Source of the DNA: Thermococcus sp. | GTDB taxonomy: Archaea > Methanobacteriota_B > Thermococci > Thermococcales > Thermococcaceae | Direction: 5' to 3' | Assembly: GCA_027075325.1 (NCBI GenBank) | Contig: JALTBN010000051.1 | Coordinates: 63,558-127,557 of the forward strand | DNA: 64,000 nucleotides | Shown here: piece by piece, positions 9,395-17,885 of the stretch | Numbering within the stretch: position 1 is the stretch's first letter | Layout of the letters: the number at the start of each line of letters is the position of its first letter | Translations under genes and position numbers: made by a program | The notes under the pieces: model-generated | The model's database searches: none | What the model was told of the DNA's origin: nothing | Seen by the model: the letters and a program-made list of their open reading frames with translations, nothing else

Positions 9395-10186
9395 ATGAAA
9401 GAAGCGGTGGTGGCCAGGAACCTTACGATATATTACGGCGGTAAACCTGCCCTCTCCGACGTCAACTTCGAGCTCAGTGAGGGGAATACCCTTCTCCTCT
9501 TGGGCCCCAATGGAGCTGGAAAAACTACTCTACTGAGGGTCATAGCAGGGTTCCATCGTGAGTACCAGGGAGAGCTGCTCGTTTTTGGGAGGACCCCCCT
9601 GGAAGCGAGGGAGTTTGTTTCCTACGTGCCTCAGAGCCACTCCCTCAACGAGAAGGTCCCCCTGACGGCACTGGAAGTTGTATCTATGGGAGCCATTTAC
9701 AAGAGGGGGATACTCCACAGGAAGATTCCGGAGGAAATTCTGGAGCGGGCCGCAAAGGCTCTGGAATTCGTTGGCCTGGGGGGTATTGGGGGTAAACCGT
9801 TCAGCAACCTCAGCGGGGGTCAAAAGCAGCGGGTTCTGCTTGCGAGGGCCCTTATAAGCGACCCGAAGCTCCTCCTTCTGGATGAACCCCTTTCAGCCCT
9901 TGACCCCTCCGCCAAGGCGGAAGTGGCCTCAGCTCTGTCGAAGATAAAATCAAAGCGGGGTATAACGATGATCATAACCACCCATGATATAAACCCCCTC
10001 CTGGACATTGGGGACAGAGTGATGCTCATCAACAAGCGTATGATAACCTTCGGAAAGCCAGACGATGCCCTGAAAGACGAGATAATAAAGGCGGTTTACG
10101 GGCCCCTCGCGAGGACCATAAAGGTTGAGGATAAGCTCTACTGCATCACCGGAGACCTCCACATATTCAGGGGGGAGAAAAAGTGA
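9395..10186 (+). CDS. Metal ABC transporter ATPase (ZnuC/MntA-like)
   Basis: A 263-residue ATPase: Walker A GPNGAGKTT, Q-loop VPQSHSLNE, signature LSGGQKQR, Walker B LLLLDEP and H-loop TTHDIN. The short length and absence of TOBE fit the zinc/manganese/iron chelate class. The start is uncertain: GTG at 9380, ATG at 9389 or ATG at 9395; the last is preferred because GTGAT lies 4 nt before it and a TTTAAAAG TATA box lies near 9359-9366. GTGA overlap joins it to the permease. No substrate-binding protein gene is adjacent. Confidence 0.85.
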   Translation: MKEAVVARNLTIYYGGKPALSDVNFELSEGNTLLLLGPNGAGKTTLLRVIAGFHREYQGELLVFGRTPLEAREFVSYVPQSHSLNEKVPLTALEVVSMGAIYKRGILHRKIPEEILERAAKALEFVGLGGIGGKPFSNLSGGQKQRVLLARALISDPKLLLLDEPLSALDPSAKAEVASALSKIKSKRGITMIITTHDINPLLDIGDRVMLINKRMITFGKPDDALKDEIIKAVYGPLARTIKVEDKLYCITGDLHIFRGEKK

Positions 10187-11004
10187 TTCCCGATTTCATC
10201 ATAAGGGCGGTGCTGGCAAGCATAACAGTAAGCGTCCTCCTCGGCCTGCTTAGTCCGCTGATAAACATGAAGGGCCTCGCTTTCTTAACCCACGCGATAT
10301 TCCATGCCCTCCTCTTAGGCGCGGTCCTGGGCATGATACTCGGCATCATCTTCAACAATTTAGCTCTCGTCACGCTCGTGGCCATGGTCACCACAGTTGC
10401 TACCGTCCTCCTGATAGCGGTGATAGAGTACCACGGATTTTCCTCCGATACTGCCGTTGGAATTGTGGCCAGCTTCGTGGCAGGTCTCGTCGTTCTCGGC
10501 TTTGGCATCCTCTACAAGGTAATGGCAGGCAGGCCGTACTTTCCGCTGAGTGAGAACATAGTTTCATACCTCACCGGCGAGATATTCCTCGTGAGCACCC
10601 ATGACCTCCTCGTGCTGACCTCCGGGGGTTTTCTCGTACTCATTGTCCTCCTGCTCTTCTACCGCGACTTTGTATATCTGAGCTTTGATCCGGAGGGCAT
10701 GGAGAGCTATGGTGGGAGAACCCGCTTCTACCTCTACCTCCTCTACACGCTTGTTGGGCTCATCGGGGCCCTCATAGTGCAGAGCGTCGGTCTGGTAACC
10801 CTGCAGGTCATAGCGGTTCTTCCAGGGGCGATAGCCATGATGCTTGGGGGCGACATCAGGCGCATCATCCTGGCGAGCCTCACCGTCACGCTGACCATTC
10901 AGCTCTCCTCGGTCTTCATAGCTTACTTCACGGCCATTCCACCAAGCGGTATCGCCACGATAATACTCGGTGCGGTCTACGGAGCACTCCTCATGAGGCG
11001 GTGA
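10183..11004 (+). CDS. Metal ABC transporter permease (ZnuB/MntB-like)
   Basis: A 273-residue, eight- to nine-segment membrane protein of the ABC-3 family. It starts with GTG inside the stop of the ATPase gene (GTGA). Family features include GLAFLTHAIFHALLLGAVLG (about residues 27-46), where the His residues and small residues line the path, and the late GLVTLQVIAVLPGAIAMML. It works with the upstream ATPase to import a divalent metal, with the precise ion unknown. Its stop is overlapped by the RNase HII reading frame, so the three genes form one operon. Confidence 0.85.
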   Translation: MIPDFIIRAVLASITVSVLLGLLSPLINMKGLAFLTHAIFHALLLGAVLGMILGIIFNNLALVTLVAMVTTVATVLLIAVIEYHGFSSDTAVGIVASFVAGLVVLGFGILYKVMAGRPYFPLSENIVSYLTGEIFLVSTHDLLVLTSGGFLVLIVLLLFYRDFVYLSFDPEGMESYGGRTRFYLYLLYTLVGLIGALIVQSVGLVTLQVIAVLPGAIAMMLGGDIRRIILASLTVTLTIQLSSVFIAYFTAIPPSGIATIILGAVYGALLMRR

Positions 11005-11006
11005 AT

Positions 11007-11741
11007 ATGGGGAGAAAGCTCGCCGGAATCGATGAGGCAGGCAGGGGACCGGTTCTCGGTCCGATGGTGATAGGGGCCGTCGTCGTTGACGAGGAGAAGC
11101 TTCCCCTCCTGAAGGAGCTGGGGGTGAGGGATTCGAAGAAGCTGACCCCAAAGCGAAGGGAGCGTCTCTTTGGGGAGATAACCCAAATCGTCGACGATTA
11201 CGCTCTTCTCGTCCTCTCTCCGGGGGAGATTGACTCAAGAAAAGGAACCCTAAACGAGTTTGAGGTTGAGAACTTCGTGAGGGCCCTCAACTCCCTTAGG
11301 ATAAAACCCGACGTCGTTTACATAGACGCGGCCGACGTGAAGGAAGAGCGCTTCGGCGAGGAGGTTGGGAGCGGGCTGGACTTCAAGGCAAAGATAGTGG
11401 CTGAACATAGGGCCGACGACAAATTCCTTCCCGTTTCGGCGGCATCCATACTGGCCAAGGTGGCAAGGGACAGGGAGATAGAGAGGCTGAAGGAGAAGTA
11501 CGGTGAGATAGGCTCTGGATACCCAAGTGACCCCAGGACAAGGGAGTTTTTGGAGGAATACTATAAGAAACACGGCGATTTCCCGCCCATCGTTCGGAAG
11601 ACCTGGAAGACCCTTAGAAAGATAGCGAAAAAGATAGCGGAGGAGAGCACTAATACAGGGAATGGAGGACAGCTAACGCTCGAAAGCTTCATTAGAGAGA
11701 AGAGTGACAGTGAAGCAAAGGAGAAAAGGGGGAAAGGATGA
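11007..11741 (+). CDS. rnhB: Ribonuclease HII
   Basis: A 244-residue enzyme that cuts RNA in RNA-DNA hybrids and at single ribonucleotides. GIDEAGRGPVLGPMVIGAVV carries the first catalytic Asp and Glu, and VYIDAADV the third acid. VSAASILAKVARDREIE is the family's later conserved block. The tail QLTLESFI resembles a PCNA-interacting peptide, as expected for archaeal RNase HII. ATG at 11007 is preferred over GTG at 11001, which overlaps the GGTGA site. It is the last gene after a metal transporter, which may be coincidental. Confidence 0.93.
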   Translation: MGRKLAGIDEAGRGPVLGPMVIGAVVVDEEKLPLLKELGVRDSKKLTPKRRERLFGEITQIVDDYALLVLSPGEIDSRKGTLNEFEVENFVRALNSLRIKPDVVYIDAADVKEERFGEEVGSGLDFKAKIVAEHRADDKFLPVSAASILAKVARDREIERLKEKYGEIGSGYPSDPRTREFLEEYYKKHGDFPPIVRKTWKTLRKIAKKIAEESTNTGNGGQLTLESFIREKSDSEAKEKRGKG

Positions 11742-11747
11742 ACAACC

Positions 11748-13592
11748 TCAGAGTTCGTCCACGTCGAGTTCAATGAGCTCTCTTTTGGGAGCCTCTTCCT
11801 TTTCATCCTCCTCGGCAGGCTTTTCTCCCTTCTTTGGCAGTCCTCCAGGGCGCGACTCCTTCTTCTTCGGAAGTCTGGAGGAGGGGTTCTTCTTTGGCAG
11901 TCCATCCTGCGTAACGTAGACCATGGGGAACAGCGGAGGGGCCCTGACATCCGCAACAGGGGCAGTGCTCTCCTCTTCCCCGGCTTTTCTCCTGGATTCA
12001 ACATAGCGAACGAACCTGCCTATCCTGCAGAGCCTGCCGAGCCAGAGGAGGTAGTCCAGCAAGGACTCGGTGAAGGCCTCCCACCTGACTAAGTCGTAGA
12101 GGAAGACTCCCATTACAACGGCGGCTTCCGGGATGAGGGCGGTGGCGTAGAAACTGAACTGCGTTTTCCCACCCATGACGTACTGGAGGGCGAAGAGAAG
12201 AACCGTACTCCAGAACACGCCGAAGGGGAGCAGCGCTCCCTCACCGCGCCTCTTCCACATGTACGGGGCCGCGAAGATTGCCACAACAGCGAAGAGGAGT
12301 AGCGTTGGATTGGTGTTAGCCACAACATCCGGGTTGAAGTGGAAGTGGAAGGAGTTCCCGTTGTAAAACCACTCCCAGAACGGGGCGGTCCAGGGGTTCG
12401 GCCCCTTGTAGCTGAGGTGCCACTTGAAGCTCCCCAAAAAGTCGCGGAGCCAGTGGTTGAGGCCAACGACTTTAATGGCTGGAATCTCCGGGAGGATGAA
12501 GCCTACGATGGGCAGGACGAGGGTGGCGTTGAGGAACAGTCCGAGCTCTTTCAGTGCATCTCTGCTTGAGTACGCGAATTCCGCCAGCGCCAGCAGGGAG
12601 AGGAGCGTCAGGAATTCAAAGTACTTCGCGTCCCAGTAGTCTGCCAGGTATTCGGCGTAGGCAACAACGGCACCGCCGATGAGGGCGAGGAGTATTATGA
12701 ACCGGAGGGTCTTCTTCCAGGAGACTTTCTTCCCGGCGTCCGCCACGAGCTGGAGGAAGAATACCGGGTAGCCGAAGGCACCGCTGAGCTTCGTCGCAGC
12801 TGCCAGCCCTGCTCCAAATCCTGAGAGGTTCCTCCATCCGTAGACAAGGAAGAAGACGAAGAGTCCGACGAAGAACGCAACGTAAATGTCGAGCATGGCC
12901 GCGATCGCAGTAGCCTGAAGTGTCGGGTCAACCGCGACGAAAAAGAGCGCTATGAGGGAGGCAAGGTAGCTCCGGGTCACTTTATAAGCCGCCAGGAGAA
13001 CGAGGAGCTGAAGGAGGCCGTAGAGGATTATGCCCGGGAGACGCCATCCCCGCGGCTCGTCCCCGAAGACCAGCATACCCAGCATTATGAAGTCCTTCCC
13101 GAGGAAGGGGTGCTCCGTGTTAAGATAGTTCTGGATGTTGTCCTTGTCCGGGTAGCGGAAGCCCGTTACGGTATAGGCCTTTCCATCCGGGATTTTCTTC
13201 AGGTAGTCCATGAAGGCTGGGAGGTTCTCACGCGGGATTTCGACGTACATTCCGGGGAACTTCTGGTAGCTTATCGTCGCGGAGGAGTTTCCATCGTATC
13301 TCCTGACGGCTTCATCCACGATATAGCGGTACTTGAGCTTGGCCTCGTCGCTGCTGAATATGACGTTAATTCCCTCGTAGCCGTTGTGAATGTAGTGCAG
13401 GTCCATCCCGAGGCGGTGAAGGGTGTTGCGCGAGGCCGGGACGTACCATACTTCATCGCCTATGTAGTCCCTCAGGCTGCTCTTGGTCGCGGTGTCGTAG
13501 GCGTACCAGAGCGATGCGCCCATCATGCCAACGGCAAGGAGGAGAAACAGAATGAACTTTACCCCGACATTAAACCTTCCGATTTTTACCAT
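11748..13592 (-). CDS. GT39-type dolichyl-phosphate mannosyltransferase family protein
   Basis: A 614-residue polytopic protein. GDEVWYVPASRN (about residues 45-56) contains the acidic DE typical of the first outer loop of the GT-C/PMT class, and NTEHPFLGKDF (about 153-163) is the HPPLGK-like motif. About eleven hydrophobic segments follow. The family moves a sugar from a lipid phosphate to protein on the outside of the membrane. The last 60 residues are a charged cytoplasmic tail with LPKK repeated four times and ending in acidic residues. It converges on rnhB with a 6-nt gap. Confidence 0.78.
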   Translation of the reverse strand: MVKIGRFNVGVKFILFLLLAVGMMGASLWYAYDTATKSSLRDYIGDEVWYVPASRNTLHRLGMDLHYIHNGYEGINVIFSSDEAKLKYRYIVDEAVRRYDGNSSATISYQKFPGMYVEIPRENLPAFMDYLKKIPDGKAYTVTGFRYPDKDNIQNYLNTEHPFLGKDFIMLGMLVFGDEPRGWRLPGIILYGLLQLLVLLAAYKVTRSYLASLIALFFVAVDPTLQATAIAAMLDIYVAFFVGLFVFFLVYGWRNLSGFGAGLAAATKLSGAFGYPVFFLQLVADAGKKVSWKKTLRFIILLALIGGAVVAYAEYLADYWDAKYFEFLTLLSLLALAEFAYSSRDALKELGLFLNATLVLPIVGFILPEIPAIKVVGLNHWLRDFLGSFKWHLSYKGPNPWTAPFWEWFYNGNSFHFHFNPDVVANTNPTLLLFAVVAIFAAPYMWKRRGEGALLPFGVFWSTVLLFALQYVMGGKTQFSFYATALIPEAAVVMGVFLYDLVRWEAFTESLLDYLLWLGRLCRIGRFVRYVESRRKAGEEESTAPVADVRAPPLFPMVYVTQDGLPKKNPSSRLPKKKESRPGGLPKKGEKPAEEDEKEEAPKRELIELDVDEL

Positions 13593-13672
13593 GCTACCAC
13601 CTGGGGTTTTTTGGAGCGTTTCCTTTTAAGTTTTGGGCGAAGCTTTTAAAACCCCCTGAGCAACCGGATGCG

Positions 13673-14824
13673 ATGATGGCGGAAATCACGGAGGAGTTAA
13701 TCGAACTCGCGGTTGAACTCATAAAGAAGGGCTACGATGAGAGGAAGCTCCGGGCCAAACTCGGACCCAACTGGGAGCTGATAGTGGAGATAGCCAAAGC
13801 CCGGATACGGGCGAAGGACAAGTTCTCCCGCCCGGACCTCTGGATGGACATGGAGGGGCTCCGCTATGCGACCCACGAGGTCGTCGCCAGATACCGCGCC
13901 GAAAGGCTGAGAGAACTTGGAATCAAGAGCATCGCCGACGTCTCCTGCGGCATAGGAATACAGCTCATCTTCTATGCGATGAAGGTCGAAAGGGCCTACG
14001 GAATCGACATAGACCCCCTCAAAATCGAGTTCGCCAGGAGAAACGCCGGGAAATACGGAGTTTCAAACGTTGAGTTCATCAACGCTGATTCGCTCTCTCC
14101 GGAAACCGTTGAAAAAATCGATGCCGAGGTCATCTTCTCTGACCCTGCAAGGCCCCCGGAGGCCCCCGAAAGAAACCTTGAGGGCCTCCTCCCCAGTCCG
14201 CTTAAAGTATATGAGGCCTATAAGGGAAAGACCGATTCGTTTATATTCGACCTTCCCCCGCAGATGAGGAGGGAGAAGGTACCATGGAAGGGCGAGTTTG
14301 AGTACATAGACCTTTTTGGGGCGTTGAACAGACTCACCTTCTACACCGAACCGCTTGCAAAAGCTGATAGGAGCGCGGTGGTTCTCCCGGCAGGGGTGAG
14401 ATTGGAGAACGATCCATCTCTTGAGAACATCGTTGAGTGGACTGAAAAGCCCGGTGAGTATCTCTACGAGATACCGCAGAGCATAGACTACGCGGATTTA
14501 ATAAATGAGCTCTTCCACAGGCTTCCAGTTGAGGCAGAGATGTTCATACGGGAGAAAAGACGGGTCCTGGCGACGGGAAGCGAGCCGGTAAAAAGCCCAT
14601 ACCTCAAGAGAACCTACCGCGTTGTCGCCGTTGTACCATTCCATCCCGTCAGGATAAACGACCTCCTCAGAAGGGAAGGCTTTGGAAGGGCCACGCTGAG
14701 AATAGGCGTTCCAGAGGGCGAATACTGGAAGATACGGAAGAAAATCGAGGAGAACCTCAGGGGAGAAAGGAGAGCGTTCATCTTCAAAGCCGGGGAGAAG
14801 GGAATCATCGCCGAGGAACTATAG
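13673..14824 (+). CDS. SAM-dependent methyltransferase with THUMP-like C-terminus
   Basis: A 383-residue class I methyltransferase. The SAM motif I is [15 protein letters not shown] (about residues 88-102), followed by [17 protein letters not shown] and the acid-containing [15 protein letters not shown] (about 156-170), which resembles the DPPR catalytic region of RNA/DNA methylases. The C-terminal third resembles the THUMP-like domain that follows such catalytic cores. Substrate unknown. Two adjacent ATGs (13673, 13676) are possible starts. A TTTTAAAA TATA box lies about 30 bp upstream. Its end overlaps the small convergent gene by 6 bp. Confidence 0.75.
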   Translation: MMAEITEELIELAVELIKKGYDERKLRAKLGPNWELIVEIAKARIRAKDKFSRPDLWMDMEGLRYATHEVVARYRAERLRELGIKSIADVSCGIGIQLIFYAMKVERAYGIDIDPLKIEFARRNAGKYGVSNVEFINADSLSPETVEKIDAEVIFSDPARPPEAPERNLEGLLPSPLKVYEAYKGKTDSFIFDLPPQMRREKVPWKGEFEYIDLFGALNRLTFYTEPLAKADRSAVVLPAGVRLENDPSLENIVEWTEKPGEYLYEIPQSIDYADLINELFHRLPVEAEMFIREKRRVLATGSEPVKSPYLKRTYRVVAVVPFHPVRINDLLRREGFGRATLRIGVPEGEYWKIRKKIEENLRGERRAFIFKAGEKGIIAEEL

Positions 14825-15019
14825 CTCCTCGATTCTGGCGTTTCTAATTTTCTTGGAACCGATTCTGAGCCCTTTAAAGTAGTTTACATGCTCTTCCGGG
14901 AGGAAAACGTCGAGTTTGGTCTCCCTTAGGCGCTTTCTCTTCTTCTGTATGCCCTCTGGTTTTTTGACCGATACCCCCGTGCTCAGAAACTCGTCCAGCT
15001 TTCGGTCCATGATTTCCAA
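14819..15019 (-). CDS. Probable TIP, small Thermococcales inhibitor of PCNA
   Basis: A 63-66 residue basic protein starting at ATG 15010 or TTG 15019. It contains two similar halves: KLDEFLSTG near the N-terminus and KLDVFLPEE in the middle, each of the form K-L-D-x-F-L, separated by a run of Lys/Arg. From memory, T. kodakarensis TK0808 is the ~65-residue PCNA inhibitor TIP and RNase HII there is TK0805. The gene order here (rnhB, GT39, methyltransferase, this gene) fits that numbering. TIP binds PCNA and prevents ring assembly. Identity is inferred from size, composition and synteny. Confidence 0.6.
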   Translation of the reverse strand: MEIMDRKLDEFLSTGVSVKKPEGIQKKRKRLRETKLDVFLPEEHVNYFKGLRIGSKKIRNARIEEL

Positions 15020-15114
15020 CCGGGAATAATATGGATGGAGGTATAAAACTTTTTCCGAGGTTCCCCATCGAAAACGTTTTATCCGTCCAGTTCAACACAC
15101 TTCAGGTGGTTCAG

Positions 15115-16161
15115 ATGAGGATCGAAAGGCTGAAAAAATTAATAGCGGAGAAGGAACTCGACGGCATTTTGATAACCTACAACCCGAACCTGTTCTACTT
15201 CACGGGCTCGGCTCCCGTTCTCGGCGGCTACCTCGTGGTTACAGCCGATGATGAGATCTTCCTCGTCCCCCAGCTGGAGTATGAGGAGGCCAAGGAGAGC
15301 TCAAGGGTCCCCGTTGAGTACTTCAAGAGGGGGGCGGACCTCTATGAGAAGCTCAGGGAGCTTAACCTCAAGAAGTTGGGTATCGAGGGCAGAACGAGCT
15401 ACTCCAGCGTTCAGAACCTCAGGGAGAAGATCGGGGCTGAGGAATTCACCGTTGTGGACGACGTCATCAAGGAGCTGAGGATGATAAAAACACCGGAGGA
15501 GATAGAGGTCATAAAGCAAGCCTGCAGAATAGCCGATCTCGCCATGGAGACGGCCATAGAGGAGGTACGCGAAGGAGTACGCGAGAGGGAAGTTGCGGCA
15601 AAGATGGAGTACGTCATGAAGATGAACGGGGCCGAAAAGGTCGCCTTCGACACGATAGTGGCGAGCGGGTGGCGCTCCGCCCTTCCGCACGGGATTGCGA
15701 GCGACAAGAGGATAGAGAGAGGAGACCTCGTCGTCATCGATGAAGGTGCCCTTTACAACCACTACCACTCGGACATGACGAGGACAATAGTCGTAGGCAC
15801 TCCAAACGAGAAGCAGCGGGAGATATACGAGATAGTCCTTGAGGCCCAGCGGAAGGGTATTGAAGCGGCAAAGCCAGGGGCTACTGCAAAGGACGTCGAC
15901 ACCGTTGCGAGAAGGGTCATAGAAGAGTACGGCTACGGCGAGAACTTTATCCACTCTACGGGGCACGGTGTTGGCCTGGAGATACACGAGTGGCCGGGGG
16001 TGAACCAGTACGACGAGACCGTTCTAAAGCCGGGGATGGTGATAACGGTCGAGCCTGGCATCTACATTCCGAAGTTCGGCGGTGTCAGAGTAGAGGACAC
16101 CATAGTCATCACGGAGAACGGCGCTGAAAGGCTCACCAAGACGGAGAGGGAGCTCATCTGA
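15115..16161 (+). CDS. pepQ: Xaa-Pro dipeptidase (prolidase)
   Basis: A 348-residue pita-bread metallopeptidase, the same length as the P. furiosus prolidase. Metal ligands can be seen in VVIDEGALYNHYHSDMTRT (two Asp), HSTGHGVGLEIHEWP (His), TVEPGIY (Glu) and VRVEDTIVI (Glu). It splits dipeptides with C-terminal proline in the cytoplasm. The ATG at 15115 follows GGTGGTTCAG; a longer reading frame from 15031 would add non-homologous residues. Family members often have a hydrophobic residue before GALYNHY where Glu is seen here, a small local difference outside the metal set. Confidence 0.92.
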   Translation: MRIERLKKLIAEKELDGILITYNPNLFYFTGSAPVLGGYLVVTADDEIFLVPQLEYEEAKESSRVPVEYFKRGADLYEKLRELNLKKLGIEGRTSYSSVQNLREKIGAEEFTVVDDVIKELRMIKTPEEIEVIKQACRIADLAMETAIEEVREGVREREVAAKMEYVMKMNGAEKVAFDTIVASGWRSALPHGIASDKRIERGDLVVIDEGALYNHYHSDMTRTIVVGTPNEKQREIYEIVLEAQRKGIEAAKPGATAKDVDTVARRVIEEYGYGENFIHSTGHGVGLEIHEWPGVNQYDETVLKPGMVITVEPGIYIPKFGGVRVEDTIVITENGAERLTKTERELI

Positions 16162-16248
16162 CTCCTATTTTTCACTTTAGAAAGTGAAGAGAAACCGCTT
16201 CCAAAAATTTTATGAGCTGGTTTGAATAAAAGAACAGCGGGGAGTGTC

Positions 16249-16443
16249 ATGGAGAACGTCGAACAGGTCATTCTTCAGGAACTGAAGGAAATCCGGGAAG
16301 AACTCAGGATACTGAACTCCAAGATTGATAATTTCGCTGGATACTTTGAGGTGGACGAGGAGGAACTGCATGAGCTTCTAAATGAGCTGGAAGATACCAA
16401 GAGGAATGGGGTTCGCCTAGAGGAGATCCTCGATGAGCTATGA
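16249..16443 (+). CDS. Probable antitoxin of a RelBE-like pair
   Basis: A 64-residue, acidic, helical protein with a coiled-coil front half (VILQELKEIREELRILNSKID) and an acidic C-terminal half likely to wrap the toxin. It precedes and overlaps the RelE-like gene by 11 bp, the standard antitoxin-first order. The ATG at 16249 follows GGGGAG; an in-frame TTG further upstream is less likely. The assignment rests on size, charge and position. No classical DNA-binding motif is obvious, so autoregulation is uncertain. Confidence 0.7.
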   Translation: MENVEQVILQELKEIREELRILNSKIDNFAGYFEVDEEELHELLNELEDTKRNGVRLEEILDEL

Positions 16444-16693
16444 AGTAGTGCTATCCCGAAAAAGTCTGAAATTTTTGGGAAACCTTCCCCCCAAAGACAG
16501 GGCGAGGATAAAGGACTCCCTACTCAAACTTAGAGAGAACCCATGGTCAATGCAATACAAAAAATTAAAGGGCTACCCTTTCTACCGAATCCGAGTTGGG
16601 GAGTATAGGATCATTTACAGCGTTGACGAATCCGCTAAGACCGTTTACGTGATTAAGATAGGCCGCAGAGAGAACGTTTACAAAGACCTTTGA
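16433..16693 (+). CDS. RelE/ParE-family toxin
   Basis: An 86-residue basic protein with the RelE fold: YEVVLSRKSLKFLGNLPPKDRARI at the start, then LKGYPFYRIRVGEYRIIYSVD and VYVIKIGRRENVY. The core Arg residues in YRIRVGEYRIIY and the C-terminal KIGRRENVY are typical for archaeal RelE mRNA interferases such as that of P. horikoshii. It would cleave mRNA in the ribosome A site when free of antitoxin. It is followed 10 nt later by pelota, a ribosome rescue factor, an interesting adjacency. Confidence 0.85.
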   Translation: MSYEVVLSRKSLKFLGNLPPKDRARIKDSLLKLRENPWSMQYKKLKGYPFYRIRVGEYRIIYSVDESAKTVYVIKIGRRENVYKDL

Positions 16694-16703
16694 GGTGAAA
16701 ACC

Positions 16704-17777
16704 ATGCAGATAATCCACCAGGACGTCAAGGAGGGCAAGGTAAAGATCAAGGCCGAAACTTTAGACGATCTCTGGCACCTCTACCACATCATCGATCCCG
16801 GTGATGTCGTTTACGCCAAAACCCTCCGCAAGCAGGCCCAGAGGAGCGACTCCCTGAGGGCTGAAAAAGTTGAGGTCATCCCGGTATTCCTGGGCGTTAA
16901 GGCTGAGAAGATAAACTTCCACAAGTTCGCTAACCAAGTCCGCGTCACCGGGCCAATTGTCTACGCGAGCAGGGAGGACGTTCCCCTTGGGAAATACCAC
17001 ACGATAGCTATAGAGCAGGGAACGGTGGTAACGGTACAGAAGCCGAGATGGAAGGAGCACCACATTGAGAGGCTGAAAGAGGCTGTCGAGGCTTCCAAGA
17101 GGGCACGTGTCATGATAACCGTCATCGACGATGGCGAGGCGGACATGGCGCTCGTAAGGGAGTACGGGGTGGAGGTGCTCAACAGCATCCGGCACAACAT
17201 CGGCGGAAAGCAGTACAGCACAAACAGGGAAAGCGAGGAGATGAAGTTCTTCCACGACGTTGCCAGGACAATGGAGGAGGTAATGAAGCGTGAGAACGTT
17301 GAGAAGGCGATTGTTGCCGGCCCCGGCTTCGTCAAGGAAGACTTCTACAGGTTCCTGCGGGAAAAGTATCCTGAGCTCGCCGAAAAAGTCGTTATCGAGG
17401 ATACCAGCGTCACAGGGGGGACGGGAATCTACGAGGTCATAAAGCGCGGGATAGTTGATAAGGTCTACCACGAGAACCGCGTGGCCAAGGAGATTCAGCT
17501 CGTGGAGAAGGTTCTTGAGAATATCGCAAGGGACAACGGTCTCGTCGCCTACGGCCTGAAAGAGGTTGAGGAAGCCATCAACTACGGCGCGGTTGAAACC
17601 CTCCTTGTTCTGGACGAACTCCTGAAGGGGGAGCACAGGGAGAAGATCGAGGAGCTCATGGACGCGGTTCGCTACTCGCGCGGCGAAGTGGTGGTTGTCA
17701 GCTCCGAACACGAGGGCGGCGACAAGCTGAAGGCCTTGGGAGGTCTGGCGGCTCTGCTCAGATTCAGGGTAAGGTAG
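16704..17777 (+). CDS. pelA: Pelota (archaeal Dom34), ribosome rescue factor
   Basis: A 357-residue protein beginning MQIIHQDVKEGKVKIKAETLDDLWHLY, the Sm-like N-terminal domain of pelota, followed by the central and C-terminal eRF1-like domains (VAGPGFVKEDFYRFL and EAINYGAVETLLVLDELL). It recognises stalled ribosomes with aEF1A and splits them with ABCE1. The start at 16704 follows GAGGTGAAAACC; a GTG three codons upstream is inside that site. ABCE1 is the next gene on the same strand, so rescue and recycling factors sit side by side. Confidence 0.94.
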   Translation: MQIIHQDVKEGKVKIKAETLDDLWHLYHIIDPGDVVYAKTLRKQAQRSDSLRAEKVEVIPVFLGVKAEKINFHKFANQVRVTGPIVYASREDVPLGKYHTIAIEQGTVVTVQKPRWKEHHIERLKEAVEASKRARVMITVIDDGEADMALVREYGVEVLNSIRHNIGGKQYSTNRESEEMKFFHDVARTMEEVMKRENVEKAIVAGPGFVKEDFYRFLREKYPELAEKVVIEDTSVTGGTGIYEVIKRGIVDKVYHENRVAKEIQLVEKVLENIARDNGLVAYGLKEVEEAINYGAVETLLVLDELLKGEHREKIEELMDAVRYSRGEVVVVSSEHEGGDKLKALGGLAALLRFRVR

Positions 17778-17885
17778 CCGCCTCCCCTCTCTGAAATGCG
17801 GGACGCTCAAGAGAAAAATGCCAAAACCTGCGTCCATCCCGCAACCCTTTAAAACCCTCCCCCTCAGCCTAACCCGGTGGTGAGG

